Positions 8,864 through 17,687 of a DNA stretch of 64,000 nucleotides are shown here, one piece after another. The notes beneath the pieces are model-generated. The model did no database searches and was not told where the DNA came from. It saw nothing but the letters and a program-made list of their open reading frames with translations. The number at the start of each line of letters is the position of its first letter. Within the stretch, counting starts at the first letter, position 1. The stretch is from JAIOSM01 sp964593725. Lineage in GTDB: Bacteria; Desulfobacterota; Desulfobacteria; Desulfobacterales; Desulfobacteraceae. The position numbers and the translations under genes were made by a program. The stretch covers positions 1 to 64,000 of the forward strand of contig CAZQJS010000007.1 in the NCBI GenBank assembly GCA_964593725.1, read 5' to 3'.

Positions 8864-8940
8864 TTGACACCCTTTAAATTAATAATGTAAAAAATACCTT
8901 AGGATTCTGTCAAACACGCCGATGATAGATTTAGAATCTA
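8864..8940 (+). promoter_or_regulatory. Promoter and inverted repeat upstream of the zinc-ribbon/HAMP gene
   Basis: TTGACA at 8864-8869 with TGTAAA at 8886-8891 (16-nt spacer) forms a plausible sigma-70 promoter after queC. Downstream, in the presumed leader, TAGATT-TAG-AATCTA (8926-8940) is a perfect 6+6 inverted repeat. An upstream GATTCT (8903-8908) could pair with AGAATC inside it (8933-8938), so alternative RNA folds or an operator are possible. No known riboswitch was recognised. Confidence 0.45.
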
Positions 8941-8997
8941 ACCAATCGACTATTACGAAACTGGGCAGATGGACAAAATTAACCGGGGGGTTGTTTC

Positions 8998-10020
8998 ATG
9001 ATTGTAAAATGTGATAAATGCGGTAAAAAGTATAAAATCGATGCTGAAAAGATTGCCGGAGAAAAAGCTCGAATTAAATGTAAATCATGCCATGCCATGC
9101 TTGAAATCAAAAAGCCCAGGCCAGCTGATGAAAAAAAGTATTCATTTGAAGATCTGGACTCCATGGCCCCTGCCCAGGAGCAGGAACCATTAAAAAAAAC
9201 CAGAAAAAAGCGGGCGCCATCTCATAAATTAAAGGAAGATGATATCCCAAAGGGCCCTGCAAGTTTCAAGGGCCTGACAATGGGAACAAAATTTTTCTTG
9301 ATATTTCTCCTTGCCGTAGTGATCATGACAAGCTTTCTGACCTATGCATATCTTAAATATGTTCCTTCATTAATCACCCAGCAGATATCCCTGAGAACAC
9401 TTTGTATTTCCCGGTCTGTAAGCACTGCAGTATTGCATCCTCTTCTGGTGCGGGATTATCTTCGCATAAATCAGGTGGCTGAAAACAACTCAAAGCTTCC
9501 TGGTGTTGCCTATGTTGCTGTTGTAAATAAAAAAGGAGTCACTGTTGCAGGAATCTTCAGTGACCTGGAAGCATTTTCACCTGATTTTGTTATAAATGTT
9601 AAAAAACAGGGCTTTCCAAAGGAAATTCCCCTGAAAAACTATATTCCCCAGGGGAAAAATGAGAGTTCAAAGGAGTTAATTATTGGAGGACAGGAAATTC
9701 ACGATGTGGCGGTTACAATTGGAGCAACAGGCGGTGTTGTCCATATTGGAACATTTGTCAGGGGAACGGAAAAATTTATTTTTAACACAATAAAGCCTCT
9801 TTTTACTAATCTTGCAACTCTGATTGTTATAGGCCTGTTTTTGTTTTTCATAATTGCAAAAATTATTACAAAACCTATTAAGCACTTAGCCATTGAGGCT
9901 CGCAGGATCAGCCTGGGTAATACAATTAATCCGGTTATGGTTAAGGGCAGCGGAGAGCTTAAAATGATTGCAGATGCACTGGAAAAAATTCGTGCTGCAA
10001 TGCAGTCAGAAGATGAATGA
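8998..10020 (+). CDS. Zinc-ribbon, two-TM periplasmic sensor-like protein with HAMP domain
   Basis: This 340-aa protein carries an MJ0042-type zinc ribbon (C5, C8, C28, C31) and a basic linker with TM1 at about 96-121. A periplasmic domain of about 140 residues with a Cache-like pattern (LPGVAYVAVVNKKGVTVAG) follows. TM2 is at about 262-290, and a terminal HAMP domain lies at about 290-338. There is no kinase, cyclase or methyl-acceptor output. The start is preceded by ggggggtt. It is followed by two PhnD-like binding proteins and a histidine kinase in the same direction, suggesting a membrane component of one sensory pathway. How the HAMP output is transmitted is unknown. Confidence 0.75.
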   Translation: MIVKCDKCGKKYKIDAEKIAGEKARIKCKSCHAMLEIKKPRPADEKKYSFEDLDSMAPAQEQEPLKKTRKKRAPSHKLKEDDIPKGPASFKGLTMGTKFFLIFLLAVVIMTSFLTYAYLKYVPSLITQQISLRTLCISRSVSTAVLHPLLVRDYLRINQVAENNSKLPGVAYVAVVNKKGVTVAGIFSDLEAFSPDFVINVKKQGFPKEIPLKNYIPQGKNESSKELIIGGQEIHDVAVTIGATGGVVHIGTFVRGTEKFIFNTIKPLFTNLATLIVIGLFLFFIIAKIITKPIKHLAIEARRISLGNTINPVMVKGSGELKMIADALEKIRAAMQSEDE

Positions 10021-10064
10021 TAAATTAATTTAGTATCTCTAATATCAAGATGAGGGAGAGAATA

Positions 10065-10904
10065 ATGAAAAAAATAGTGGGTTTGACACTGATACTATTT
10101 ACGATATGCTTCTCAAACCAGGCTTTTCCAGAAGCTGCTTACCAGCTTTCCATGCTTCCAAGATACTCATTTGAAGAAATCAACAAGAGAATCACTCCAC
10201 TTGCTGCTTATTTATCGAAAAAAACCGGCATTGCCATAGAGCCTGTTTTTATTAATAATTTCAGCCAGTACGAAAAACAGCTCAATACAGGTTCCATAGG
10301 GATCGGGTATGAAAACCCTTACATATACATTCTTGTATCAAAATCCCATGAAGTTGTTGCCATGACCCTTAAGGGAGAAGGAAAAGATAAATTTCGCGGA
10401 ATTATTATTGTAAAGGCAGACAGTGATATTGTTGCCATTGATGACCTTAAAGGAAAAAGAATATCCATTGTTGCTAAATCCTCGGCATGTGGATTTCTGT
10501 CCCAGAAACTGACTATGCTGGAACACGGTCTTAATGTTGAAAAGGATTGTACAATAACAGAGGCCATTGACAACAAACAGGAAAATGTAATTTTTGCAGT
10601 ATACACAGGTGATGCCGATGCAGGCTTTATACGGGAGTCAGCATTGAACAGAATAGATAAATTTGTGCCGCCTGCCATGATCAGGGTAATCAACCAGTCT
10701 GCCTGGCTGCCCAACTGGGCACTATCTGTCAGCAGGTCCATGCCCGAAGAAAAAAAAGAAGCCATTAAAAAAGCTTTGATTGATTTGAAAGAAAATGATC
10801 CTGTTCTGAAAGCATTAAAAATAATAAAATTCAGACCAGCCGCTGACAAGGAATATGACTCTATTCGTAAAGCATCTGGAATGACTATTCCAAAAAGAAA
10901 TTAG
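10065..10904 (+). CDS. PhnD-like periplasmic substrate-binding protein (copy 1)
   Basis: This is a type-II periplasmic binding protein of the PhnD/phosphate-phosphite-phosphonate family. Its export signal is at residues 1-24 (MKKIVGLTLILFTI...). The body includes LSMLPRYSFEEINKRITPLA, GIGYENPYIY and DADAGFIRESAL, typical of the family. An ATG 15 nt upstream is open, but gagggagag sits just ahead of the ATG at 10065, which is chosen (279 aa). It is 8 nt from a second, clearly homologous copy. No permease or ATPase gene is adjacent, so a sensory rather than transport role is likely. The ligand is unknown. Confidence 0.85.
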   Translation: MKKIVGLTLILFTICFSNQAFPEAAYQLSMLPRYSFEEINKRITPLAAYLSKKTGIAIEPVFINNFSQYEKQLNTGSIGIGYENPYIYILVSKSHEVVAMTLKGEGKDKFRGIIIVKADSDIVAIDDLKGKRISIVAKSSACGFLSQKLTMLEHGLNVEKDCTITEAIDNKQENVIFAVYTGDADAGFIRESALNRIDKFVPPAMIRVINQSAWLPNWALSVSRSMPEEKKEAIKKALIDLKENDPVLKALKIIKFRPAADKEYDSIRKASGMTIPKRN

Positions 10905-10912
10905 GAAATAAA

Positions 10913-11740
10913 ATGAAAAAAATACTATTATTGTTAGTTTTATCGGTTTTCTTATTTTGTTCTGTTTACCCGGTATCTGCAGGTGCAGAATCTTACACAC
11001 TCTCCATGCTGCCAAGATTCTTTCCCAAAAAAATAAAAAGCATGATTGACCCCCTGGCAGAATACCTGTCACAAAAAACCGGGCTTTCAATCAAAGCTGT
11101 TCTTACAAAGGACTTTGCTGAATATGAAAAAAGCATCAAAAATTCCAGCATTGATATAGGATATGAAAACCCTCTGGTTTATGTAAAAGTTTCCCAGGTA
11201 CATGAGGTAAGTGCAATGGCCATTAAAGGGGCAGGAGGGAACCGGTTCAGAGGTATTATTATTGCCCGTCCTGACAGTGGTATAGAAACCATCAAAGATT
11301 TAAAGCATAAAACAATAATGATAGTGGGCAAAACCTCTGCCGCAGGCTTTCTGTCCCAGAAAATATCTCTTGCTGATAATGGTCTTGACCCGGATACAGA
11401 CTGCATAATTGAAGTGGCACCCGGCAATAAGCAGGAAAATGTTATAATTGCCGTGAGCATAGGAGATGTAGATGCAGGTTTTATTCGGGAATCAGCCTTT
11501 AATGTTGCTGATAAATATATCAGACCGGGCAGCATAGCCGTTGTAACAACCTGTGCATGGCTCCCAAACTGGGCTTTTTCCATGAACCGTACTCTTCCAG
11601 ATAGAGTTAAAATAAAAATAACCAATGCCCTTTTGCAGCTTAATACAAAGAATCAGGTATTAAAAGCAATGGGTCTTGACGGTTTTCAAAAAACAGGTGA
11701 CAGCTCCTATGATATAATGCGCAGCCTGCTGAACGACTAA
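10913..11740 (+). CDS. PhnD-like periplasmic substrate-binding protein (copy 2)
   Basis: This 275-aa tandem paralogue of the preceding gene shares SLSMLPRF/LTLSMLPR-type openings, DIGYENPL, KTSAAGFLSQK and DVDAGFIRESAF, plus a conserved AWLPNWA segment. A signal peptide (about 1-24, ending VSAGAES) indicates export. The two copies differ at many positions, so the duplication is old rather than an assembly artefact. The gene lies between copy 1 and the Cache histidine kinase, without ABC permease genes. It probably presents a ligand to a membrane sensor. Confidence 0.85.
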   Translation: MKKILLLLVLSVFLFCSVYPVSAGAESYTLSMLPRFFPKKIKSMIDPLAEYLSQKTGLSIKAVLTKDFAEYEKSIKNSSIDIGYENPLVYVKVSQVHEVSAMAIKGAGGNRFRGIIIARPDSGIETIKDLKHKTIMIVGKTSAAGFLSQKISLADNGLDPDTDCIIEVAPGNKQENVIIAVSIGDVDAGFIRESAFNVADKYIRPGSIAVVTTCAWLPNWAFSMNRTLPDRVKIKITNALLQLNTKNQVLKAMGLDGFQKTGDSSYDIMRSLLND

Positions 11741-11811
11741 ATGTAAAGGGCCAGGGGAAACCATCAGTATATAATTCTAAAACCCTGACAGGGCTTTTAT
11801 CTTTTCCTGTG

Positions 11812-11919
11812 TCAGGAGCTACAGGAATTTCTGTTTTCTATCTCTTTTTCCATGCCCTTTGCAATCCAGTTGAGCAGCCTGGAAAATGTTTTTCTAAAAA
11901 AATTTTTTACTCTGGTCAA
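11812..11919 (-). CDS. Possible small basic/aromatic protein, 35 aa
   Basis: In the 283-bp gap between the second binding protein and the histidine kinase, the minus strand has a short frame starting at TTG 11919. It is preceded by agagg at 8 nt spacing. It encodes an amphipathic, cationic peptide with the core FSRLLNWIAKGMEKEIEN and the cysteine-containing end SCSS. An imperfect hairpin (CCTGACA...TGTCAGG followed by GTTTT on the minus strand) overlaps its stop and could terminate it. The pattern LLNWIAKG...C resembles short proteins the annotator recalls from sulfate reducers, but this is not proven. The remainder of the gap shows nothing else clear. Confidence 0.4.
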   Translation of the reverse strand: MTRVKNFFRKTFSRLLNWIAKGMEKEIENRNSCSS

Positions 11920-12023
11920 GGTATCTGCCTCTTTTAAAAAAATTAATTATTGTTTTTTAATCATTCCTTATCTATATTAACTAATTAAACCACAATGGTA
12001 AAGTACCGGGCAGTTTCAAAATC

Positions 12024-14471
12024 ATGATAATAAAAAAATTTATAAACCCCCGTACAATTGCAGGGGCTGCATTATTAAACGTGATCCTGGCAATAACTGT
12101 CATGGCAATAATTTTTGAACTCTTTTTAACCTGTAAAATGCACCGTCAGCATAATGCAACCATTAAAAAGACCACACAAAGATATACTCAGTTTTATAAA
12201 AAAATACTATCCAATGACATTGAAAATGTTAAAAACTTTATTAAATACAAACGAAGTAATGCTGAAAAAAAAATACGGGAAAGCCTGAAAAATCATGTAT
12301 TAAATGCCTACTCCATTGCAAACCATCTTAACAGCATGAATAAAAAAACAAATACAAGCCAGCTCATGCTGGAGATAAAGGAAGCCCTGCGCCCGATACA
12401 TTGGGGAAACAAGGAGTATTTTTTTATTTTCAACAAAGACGGATCATACAAGCTGAACACTGAAAAACCCGAGCTTGAAATGATTGTTGCATCAAAGACC
12501 CAGCCCTTTACTGAAAATCTTGCTATGATGAAAATCGCCCAGACCAGAGGCTCAGGGTTCTACAGGTATAAAGAAAAACCCTATGGAAAAAATGTTGCAG
12601 AGTCTTTTAACATTGCTTTTGTTAAAAAGTTTAAACCTTTTAACTGGGTCATTGGCGCAGCTTCACATCTGGCCGATACTGAAAGAAACACAAAAAATGA
12701 AGTATTAAACAGAATTGCTGAAATGGGCAGGGACAAGAACCAATATATTTTTGTTCTCCAGGATAATGGGTTCTGCCTTTATCATCCCCTTAAAAAATTC
12801 AATAAAAAACTACTGCTGGATTTCATATCAAAGGATGGGAAAAAGGTTGTTGCAGACTTAATAGATACTGCAGTAAATAACAAAAATAACGGCTATTACA
12901 AATACAACTGGGAAAAACCAAGCACTGGTAAAATAGCCCCTAAAATGAGTTTTGTCATACATATTGATGACTGGAACTGGACCATTGGAACCGGTGTTTA
13001 TTTAGATGAGATGGAAAAGACCATTTCCCTTGAAAACAAGACATATGAAAAAGAACTTAAAAAAAACATGGTGGCAATAATCCTGTTATCCCTTTGCGCC
13101 ATTTTTTTTCCTTTTTGTGTGAGCCTGTTCATAACAAACCGGTTTAATAAATCCATAAGCACTTTTATAAATTTTTTTAAAAGAGCTGCTGTCAGCGATA
13201 CAATGATAAAAATGGAAGAGCTGCAATTCCAGGAGTTTAAATTCATTGGAAGTCTTGCAAATCAGCTTGTGATTGACAGAATGCAAAAGGAGATTGCCCT
13301 GGAACAATCCCTTGCAAAGACTAATGAGCTTAAGGTTCTTTTTAAAAATGTCACAGACTCAATGCCCTCTTCAATAATAACCGTTGATATGGATATGAAG
13401 GTTGTTCAATGGAATAAAAAAGCAGAACAAATTACGGGCATTGCCCTGGCAGAAGCTGTAGGTAAGCCTGTAACCGAATGCTTTCCCTTTTCCGATCATG
13501 AGACAGGACTTATTAAAAAAACCCTTAAGACAGGAAAACCTTGTTCTGAAACTAAAGTTTTAAGAAAAAACAATGACAATGGAGAAGTGAGATATGAAGA
13601 TATCCTGATTTTCCCTCTGGTTGCAGGTAAAGCCAATGGCGGTGTCATAAAAGTAGATGATGTAACTGAAAATGTTAAAATGGAAGAGCTTGTAATACAG
13701 TCTGAAAAAATGCTTTCCGTTGGAGGGCTTGCCGCAGGCATGGCTCACGAGATAAACAACCCTCTTTCCGGCATTTTAACCGCCACGCAAGTGCTTGAGA
13801 ACAGACTTATTAAGACTCTTCCGGCAAATATAAAAACAGCTGAAGAGTGTGGCACAACCTTTGACAAAATAAAAAAATATATTGAAAAGCGGGAACTTGC
13901 TTCCGTGCTTGAGCATATTAATGCTTCCGGGGCAAGGGCAGCAACAATTGTGAGTGATATGCTCTCTTTTTCAAGAAAGAGTGAGTCCATATTTGCTTAT
14001 TGTAATATCACAACTTTAATGGACAAAACAATTGAACTTGCTGCAACTGATTATGATCTTAAGACAAAATTTGATTTTAAAAAGATAAAAATCAACCGGA
14101 ACTATGACAAAAACATACCTGAAGTTAAGTGTGACAGCAGCAAAATTCAACAGGTCTTTTTAAATATGTTAATTAATGGTGCCCATGCCATGGCTGCAGT
14201 ATCAGAGCTTGATCACCCTGAATTCACAATAGATATAGGCCTTAAAAAGAACAAGCTTAAGATTGAAATTGCCGATAACGGCCCTGGAATTCCCCCGGAT
14301 ATCCGAAGCAAAATTTTTGAACCATTTTTTTCAACCAAAGAGGTCGGGCTTGGAACAGGCCTTGGCTTATCAGTATCCTATTTTATTATTACAGACCTGC
14401 ATAAAGGTACACTTGATGTAACTTCCCGGGAGGGAAAAGGAACAACTTTTATTATCTGTATTCCAATATGA
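12024..14471 (+). CDS. Double-Cache, PAS sensor histidine kinase
   Basis: This 815-aa membrane kinase has TM1 at about 13-35. A large periplasmic dCache-type region follows at about 36-345, with repeated Cache signatures such as KEYFFIFNKDGSY, WVIGAASHLAD and WTIGTGVYLDEM. TM2 is at about 352-374, then a PAS domain at about 440-550. The DHp domain has its phospho-acceptor in GMAHEINN at about H575, and the HATPase has DNGPGIPP and GTGLGLS boxes at about 690-815. The DHp hairpin contains an insertion also seen in the GAF/PAS kinase at 28.2-30.6 kb. No response regulator is adjacent. It probably works with the two binding proteins just upstream. The last 20 nt overlap the convergent tRNA nucleotidyltransferase gene. 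Confidence 0.92.
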   Translation: MIIKKFINPRTIAGAALLNVILAITVMAIIFELFLTCKMHRQHNATIKKTTQRYTQFYKKILSNDIENVKNFIKYKRSNAEKKIRESLKNHVLNAYSIANHLNSMNKKTNTSQLMLEIKEALRPIHWGNKEYFFIFNKDGSYKLNTEKPELEMIVASKTQPFTENLAMMKIAQTRGSGFYRYKEKPYGKNVAESFNIAFVKKFKPFNWVIGAASHLADTERNTKNEVLNRIAEMGRDKNQYIFVLQDNGFCLYHPLKKFNKKLLLDFISKDGKKVVADLIDTAVNNKNNGYYKYNWEKPSTGKIAPKMSFVIHIDDWNWTIGTGVYLDEMEKTISLENKTYEKELKKNMVAIILLSLCAIFFPFCVSLFITNRFNKSISTFINFFKRAAVSDTMIKMEELQFQEFKFIGSLANQLVIDRMQKEIALEQSLAKTNELKVLFKNVTDSMPSSIITVDMDMKVVQWNKKAEQITGIALAEAVGKPVTECFPFSDHETGLIKKTLKTGKPCSETKVLRKNNDNGEVRYEDILIFPLVAGKANGGVIKVDDVTENVKMEELVIQSEKMLSVGGLAAGMAHEINNPLSGILTATQVLENRLIKTLPANIKTAEECGTTFDKIKKYIEKRELASVLEHINASGARAATIVSDMLSFSRKSESIFAYCNITTLMDKTIELAATDYDLKTKFDFKKIKINRNYDKNIPEVKCDSSKIQQVFLNMLINGAHAMAAVSELDHPEFTIDIGLKKNKLKIEIADNGPGIPPDIRSKIFEPFFSTKEVGLGTGLGLSVSYFIITDLHKGTLDVTSREGKGTTFIICIPI

Positions 14472-15774
14472 GTTTTTTAAGTTCCCCTTTATTATTCAGC
14501 TTTGGATTATCCAGAACCTTTTCAAAAAGATATTCCAGAACAGAGCCTACTTCAGGACCCTGCCCCATCTTCAGTATTTTCATCACATCCCTGCCTGATA
14601 CTGCAAGGTCTTTAATGGAAAAAGCACGGTTTTTCTCTGAATAAACCTCGTTTAATATCTTATTCAGCCGTGATTTTATTTCGGAAAAACCATAGGGCTT
14701 TTTAGCAAGATTTGCTCTTCTGTCAGCTATTCTCATCCTCAGAAAATCATGGTAATCAATCTTATCTTTATTTAAATCCCTTAAAAGCCTTCTCACGGCT
14801 TTAGGTGTTGTATCATCCTTAAGTGGGCGCATGTGAACACGGATAATGGAAAGAATATAATTGATCTCCTGGCTGCTGAACCTCAGATACTGAAGATCAG
14901 CTCTTGTTTGATCTGTATGTTTTTCATGACCGGCAAAAAAGAGTTTACCCTCTTTTTCAACTGCTGCCTCATATTTTCCTGCATCATGGAGAAAACCTGC
15001 CAGCCTTAACAAAGGATATCTGAAGGACAGGGCATCCCCTGTCAGCATGCAGTGTTCAAATACTGTCTCACCATGGTATGGGCCTCCGTCAAGATCAAAA
15101 CATTGATCTAAACAGGGAAACAGGTGTTTTAATACATCAATCTTTTTTAAATATTTAAAAAAAATGGAAGGGGTTTCATGTTCCATTGCCTTTAATATTT
15201 CAACCCTTAATCGTTCCCGGGATACTCTTTTTTTAACAAGACAGCTCTTTATTTTTAAGGCCTTTAAGGAGGCAGGTTCAATTGTTCCTTTGATTAAAGA
15301 TGCCATTCTGCATGCTCTGATAATCCTTAACGGGTCTTCTTCAATGCGCTGGTCAGGATCATTGGTAAAGCGTATTATTCTGTTTTTAAGATCTTTTTGT
15401 CCTGTAAAAAGATCAATGAGCTCTCTTTTTTCCATGTCATAGGCCATGCTGTTTATAGTGAAATCCCGCATGGCAAGATCATTATCCGGAAAAACAGTTT
15501 TATTACTACTGCCATGGTATTGATTGAATCGTGCAGGGGAAATTTCAATATTGTCAACAAGACATATTTTAAAGGTCTTACCCACAATTCTGGCATTTTT
15601 CCCCTTAAAAACAGTAATAAGCTCATCAAGGGAAGCATTGGTTAACAAATCAAAATCAAATGCTTTTTTACCCCGTATAAAATCCCGGACAGATCCTCCT
15701 GCAATAACTGCCCTGAAGCCGTTCTTCCAAAGGGTCGAAATTATCTGTTCAACTTTTACATTACTTATTTTCAT
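14452..15774 (-). CDS. CCA-adding/poly(A) polymerase-type tRNA nucleotidyltransferase with HD domain
   Basis: This class II nucleotidyltransferase most likely repairs or adds tRNA CCA ends. The nucleotidyltransferase motif GGSVRD is at residues 26-31, with the metal aspartates DFD at 40-42 and the RRxR-type nucleotide-binding helices following. A C-terminal HD phosphohydrolase domain begins at about 230, with LHDAGK. Poly(A) polymerase activity cannot be excluded from sequence alone. The ATG directly abuts the ubiA stop codon, so translation is probably coupled. It overlaps the histidine-kinase gene by 20 nt tail to tail. Confidence 0.88.
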   Translation of the reverse strand: MKISNVKVEQIISTLWKNGFRAVIAGGSVRDFIRGKKAFDFDLLTNASLDELITVFKGKNARIVGKTFKICLVDNIEISPARFNQYHGSSNKTVFPDNDLAMRDFTINSMAYDMEKRELIDLFTGQKDLKNRIIRFTNDPDQRIEEDPLRIIRACRMASLIKGTIEPASLKALKIKSCLVKKRVSRERLRVEILKAMEHETPSIFFKYLKKIDVLKHLFPCLDQCFDLDGGPYHGETVFEHCMLTGDALSFRYPLLRLAGFLHDAGKYEAAVEKEGKLFFAGHEKHTDQTRADLQYLRFSSQEINYILSIIRVHMRPLKDDTTPKAVRRLLRDLNKDKIDYHDFLRMRIADRRANLAKKPYGFSEIKSRLNKILNEVYSEKNRAFSIKDLAVSGRDVMKILKMGQGPEVGSVLEYLFEKVLDNPKLNNKGELKKLILEYR

Positions 15775-16665
15775 TTATTTCAACAGAACCTCAACAATTA
15801 TACCTGTAAGAAGAGTAACAGAAATAAGGCTGTTCATATGAAAAAAAGCTATATTAATATGTTCCAGGTCATCTGGTTTTACAAGCATATGTTCAATAAT
15901 AAGAAACAAGCCGATTATTGCAAGAAAGATTAAAAAAACAGGATGCATATTAAAATAATTGTAAACCAGTACCAGAAAAAACATTGTAAATAAATGAAAT
16001 ATTTTTCCAAGGAACATGGCCTTTTTTGCGCCAAAATGGGCAGGAAAGGAAAACAGGTCCTGGTTTTTATCAAATTCAATGTCCTGGCATGCATATAAAA
16101 TATCAAACCCTGCAATATATCCCATAAGAGCAAGGGAAAGGAAAACAATACCTGTGGATATTGAATCTGCTATGGCTATCCAGGCTCCGGCAGGGGCAAG
16201 GCCAATGGCAAACCCTAAAAAAATATGACAATACTTTGTGAATCGTTTTGTAAATGAATAGAGCATTAAAAACAACAGCACTGGAAATGAGAGAATAAAG
16301 CATAATTGTCCCAGCATAAAACCCGAAACAATAAAAAGGGCTGAAAAGAACACAACAAATACTAAAGCATCCCTTTTTTTAAGGGCTCCTGACGGTATTT
16401 CCCGCATGGCAGTTCGTGGATTTTTTTTATCTATATCAGCATCCACAATTCTGTTAAATCCCATGGCAGCAGACCGTGCTGACACCATGGCCATCAGGAT
16501 CAGGATCATGTCTGAAAATTTAAACTGATACTGCTGCCAGGCAAGCACCATTGCTGCAAAGGCAAATGGAAGAGCAAAAACAGTGTGGGAAAACTTTATC
16601 ATTCTTCCATAGATTAATATTGTGTTTTTAACTGCGTTGATTGATCTTTTCTTTTTTGATTCCAT
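15775..16665 (-). CDS. ubiA: UbiA-family prenyltransferase (quinone biosynthesis)
   Basis: This 296-aa integral membrane aromatic prenyltransferase has about eight hydrophobic segments. Both Asp-rich diphosphate/Mg motifs are present: NRIVDADIDKKN at about 71-82 and YACQDIEFDKNQD at about 191-203. It attaches a polyprenyl chain to an aromatic acid. In an anaerobe this is more likely the futalosine-type menaquinone route (MqnP) than ubiquinone, but the substrate cannot be read from sequence. It lies in an operon with the AmmeMemoRadiSam radical SAM gene upstream (12-nt gap) and the tRNA nucleotidyltransferase gene downstream (0-nt gap). Confidence 0.88.
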   Translation of the reverse strand: MESKKKRSINAVKNTILIYGRMIKFSHTVFALPFAFAAMVLAWQQYQFKFSDMILILMAMVSARSAAMGFNRIVDADIDKKNPRTAMREIPSGALKKRDALVFVVFFSALFIVSGFMLGQLCFILSFPVLLFLMLYSFTKRFTKYCHIFLGFAIGLAPAGAWIAIADSISTGIVFLSLALMGYIAGFDILYACQDIEFDKNQDLFSFPAHFGAKKAMFLGKIFHLFTMFFLVLVYNYFNMHPVFLIFLAIIGLFLIIEHMLVKPDDLEHINIAFFHMNSLISVTLLTGIIVEVLLK

Positions 16666-16677
16666 TATTCTGCTATA

Positions 16678-17682
16678 TTAATAGATCCCATGAATTTGTG
16701 CTGCGCAATCCGGGCATTTACCTTTGTTAATTCTTGAATCAATATTATATCCTGTTCTTTTCACAAGGATTGCACCGCAGGCATGGCAGTATGTATTTTC
16801 AAGTCCCAGCATTGGGGCATTGCCTGCATATACATGGTAAAGCCCTGCATCCTTACCAATCCTGTAAGCATTTTCCAGACTTTTCCCAGGAGTAGCCATA
16901 TGGTCTGTCATACGATGGCAGGGGTGAAACCTGCTGATATGCCATGGAGTTTCCGGCCCCAGCTCTTCTTGAATAAATTGTGCAAGTTTTTCAAGCTCTT
17001 CTCTGCTGTCATTCAGGCCGGGTATGAGCAGTGTTGTTACCTCAACAATTATACCAAGGGCTTTCATATACTTTAAATTATCCTTTACAGGCTGGATCCC
17101 GGCCTTGCAATATTTTCCATAAAACCGGCTGCTGAATGATTTCAGATCAACATTTGCAGCATCAAGATATGGTGCAATTTTTTCAAGAACAGTGCCTGAC
17201 ATGTAACCATTGGTGACAAAAACATTTAAAAGATTATTTTTCCCTGCAAGCTCTGCTGTTTCAAAGGCAAGTTCAAAATATACAGTGGGTTCAGTATATG
17301 TGTACGCAATGGTTGCACATCCGGCCAAAAGAGCCTGGGACACTATATCTTCCGGCTTGATGGCAACGCCCCTTATGATTCCTTTTTCCCTTGGCATCTG
17401 GGCAATATCTGCATTCTGGCAGAAGAGACATTGAAAATTGCATCCAGGAGCTGCTATGGAGTAAGATGATGAGCCCGGCAAGACATGGAATAAAGGTTTT
17501 TTCTCAATGGGATCTATGCTCCTTGCAATGATTTTATTATAGACAAGGAGGTTTAAGACTCCGTCCCTGTTCTCACGCACCCTGCATATTCCCTTTTCTC
17601 CATTGTCAATTTTACAAAAATGGTTGCATATTCCGCATTTTACACCTCTATTGGCCAGTTTTTCATAAAACATTGTTTCCAT
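16678..17682 (-). CDS. amrS: AmmeMemoRadiSam system radical SAM enzyme
   Basis: This 334-aa protein is a PflA-like radical SAM enzyme of the AmmeMemoRadiSam system. An N-terminal cysteine cluster (C16, C19, C23, C33) precedes the radical SAM motif C81-x3-C85-x2-C88 (APGCNFQCLFCQN). A C-terminal cysteine set (CHACG, CPDC) completes the usual family layout. The AMMECR1-like and MEMO-like partners are not in this window. The biochemical role of the system is not firmly established. It lies 5 nt downstream of the methyltransferase gene. Confidence 0.9.
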   Translation of the reverse strand: METMFYEKLANRGVKCGICNHFCKIDNGEKGICRVRENRDGVLNLLVYNKIIARSIDPIEKKPLFHVLPGSSSYSIAAPGCNFQCLFCQNADIAQMPREKGIIRGVAIKPEDIVSQALLAGCATIAYTYTEPTVYFELAFETAELAGKNNLLNVFVTNGYMSGTVLEKIAPYLDAANVDLKSFSSRFYGKYCKAGIQPVKDNLKYMKALGIIVEVTTLLIPGLNDSREELEKLAQFIQEELGPETPWHISRFHPCHRMTDHMATPGKSLENAYRIGKDAGLYHVYAGNAPMLGLENTYCHACGAILVKRTGYNIDSRINKGKCPDCAAQIHGIY

Positions 17683-17687
17683 GGAAT

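Noticed and set aside
10319..10849. Open frame of 176 codons opposite PhnD-like copy 1
   Set aside because: It is a shadow of a clear binding protein. A similar shadow occurs opposite copy 2, as expected for homologous genes.
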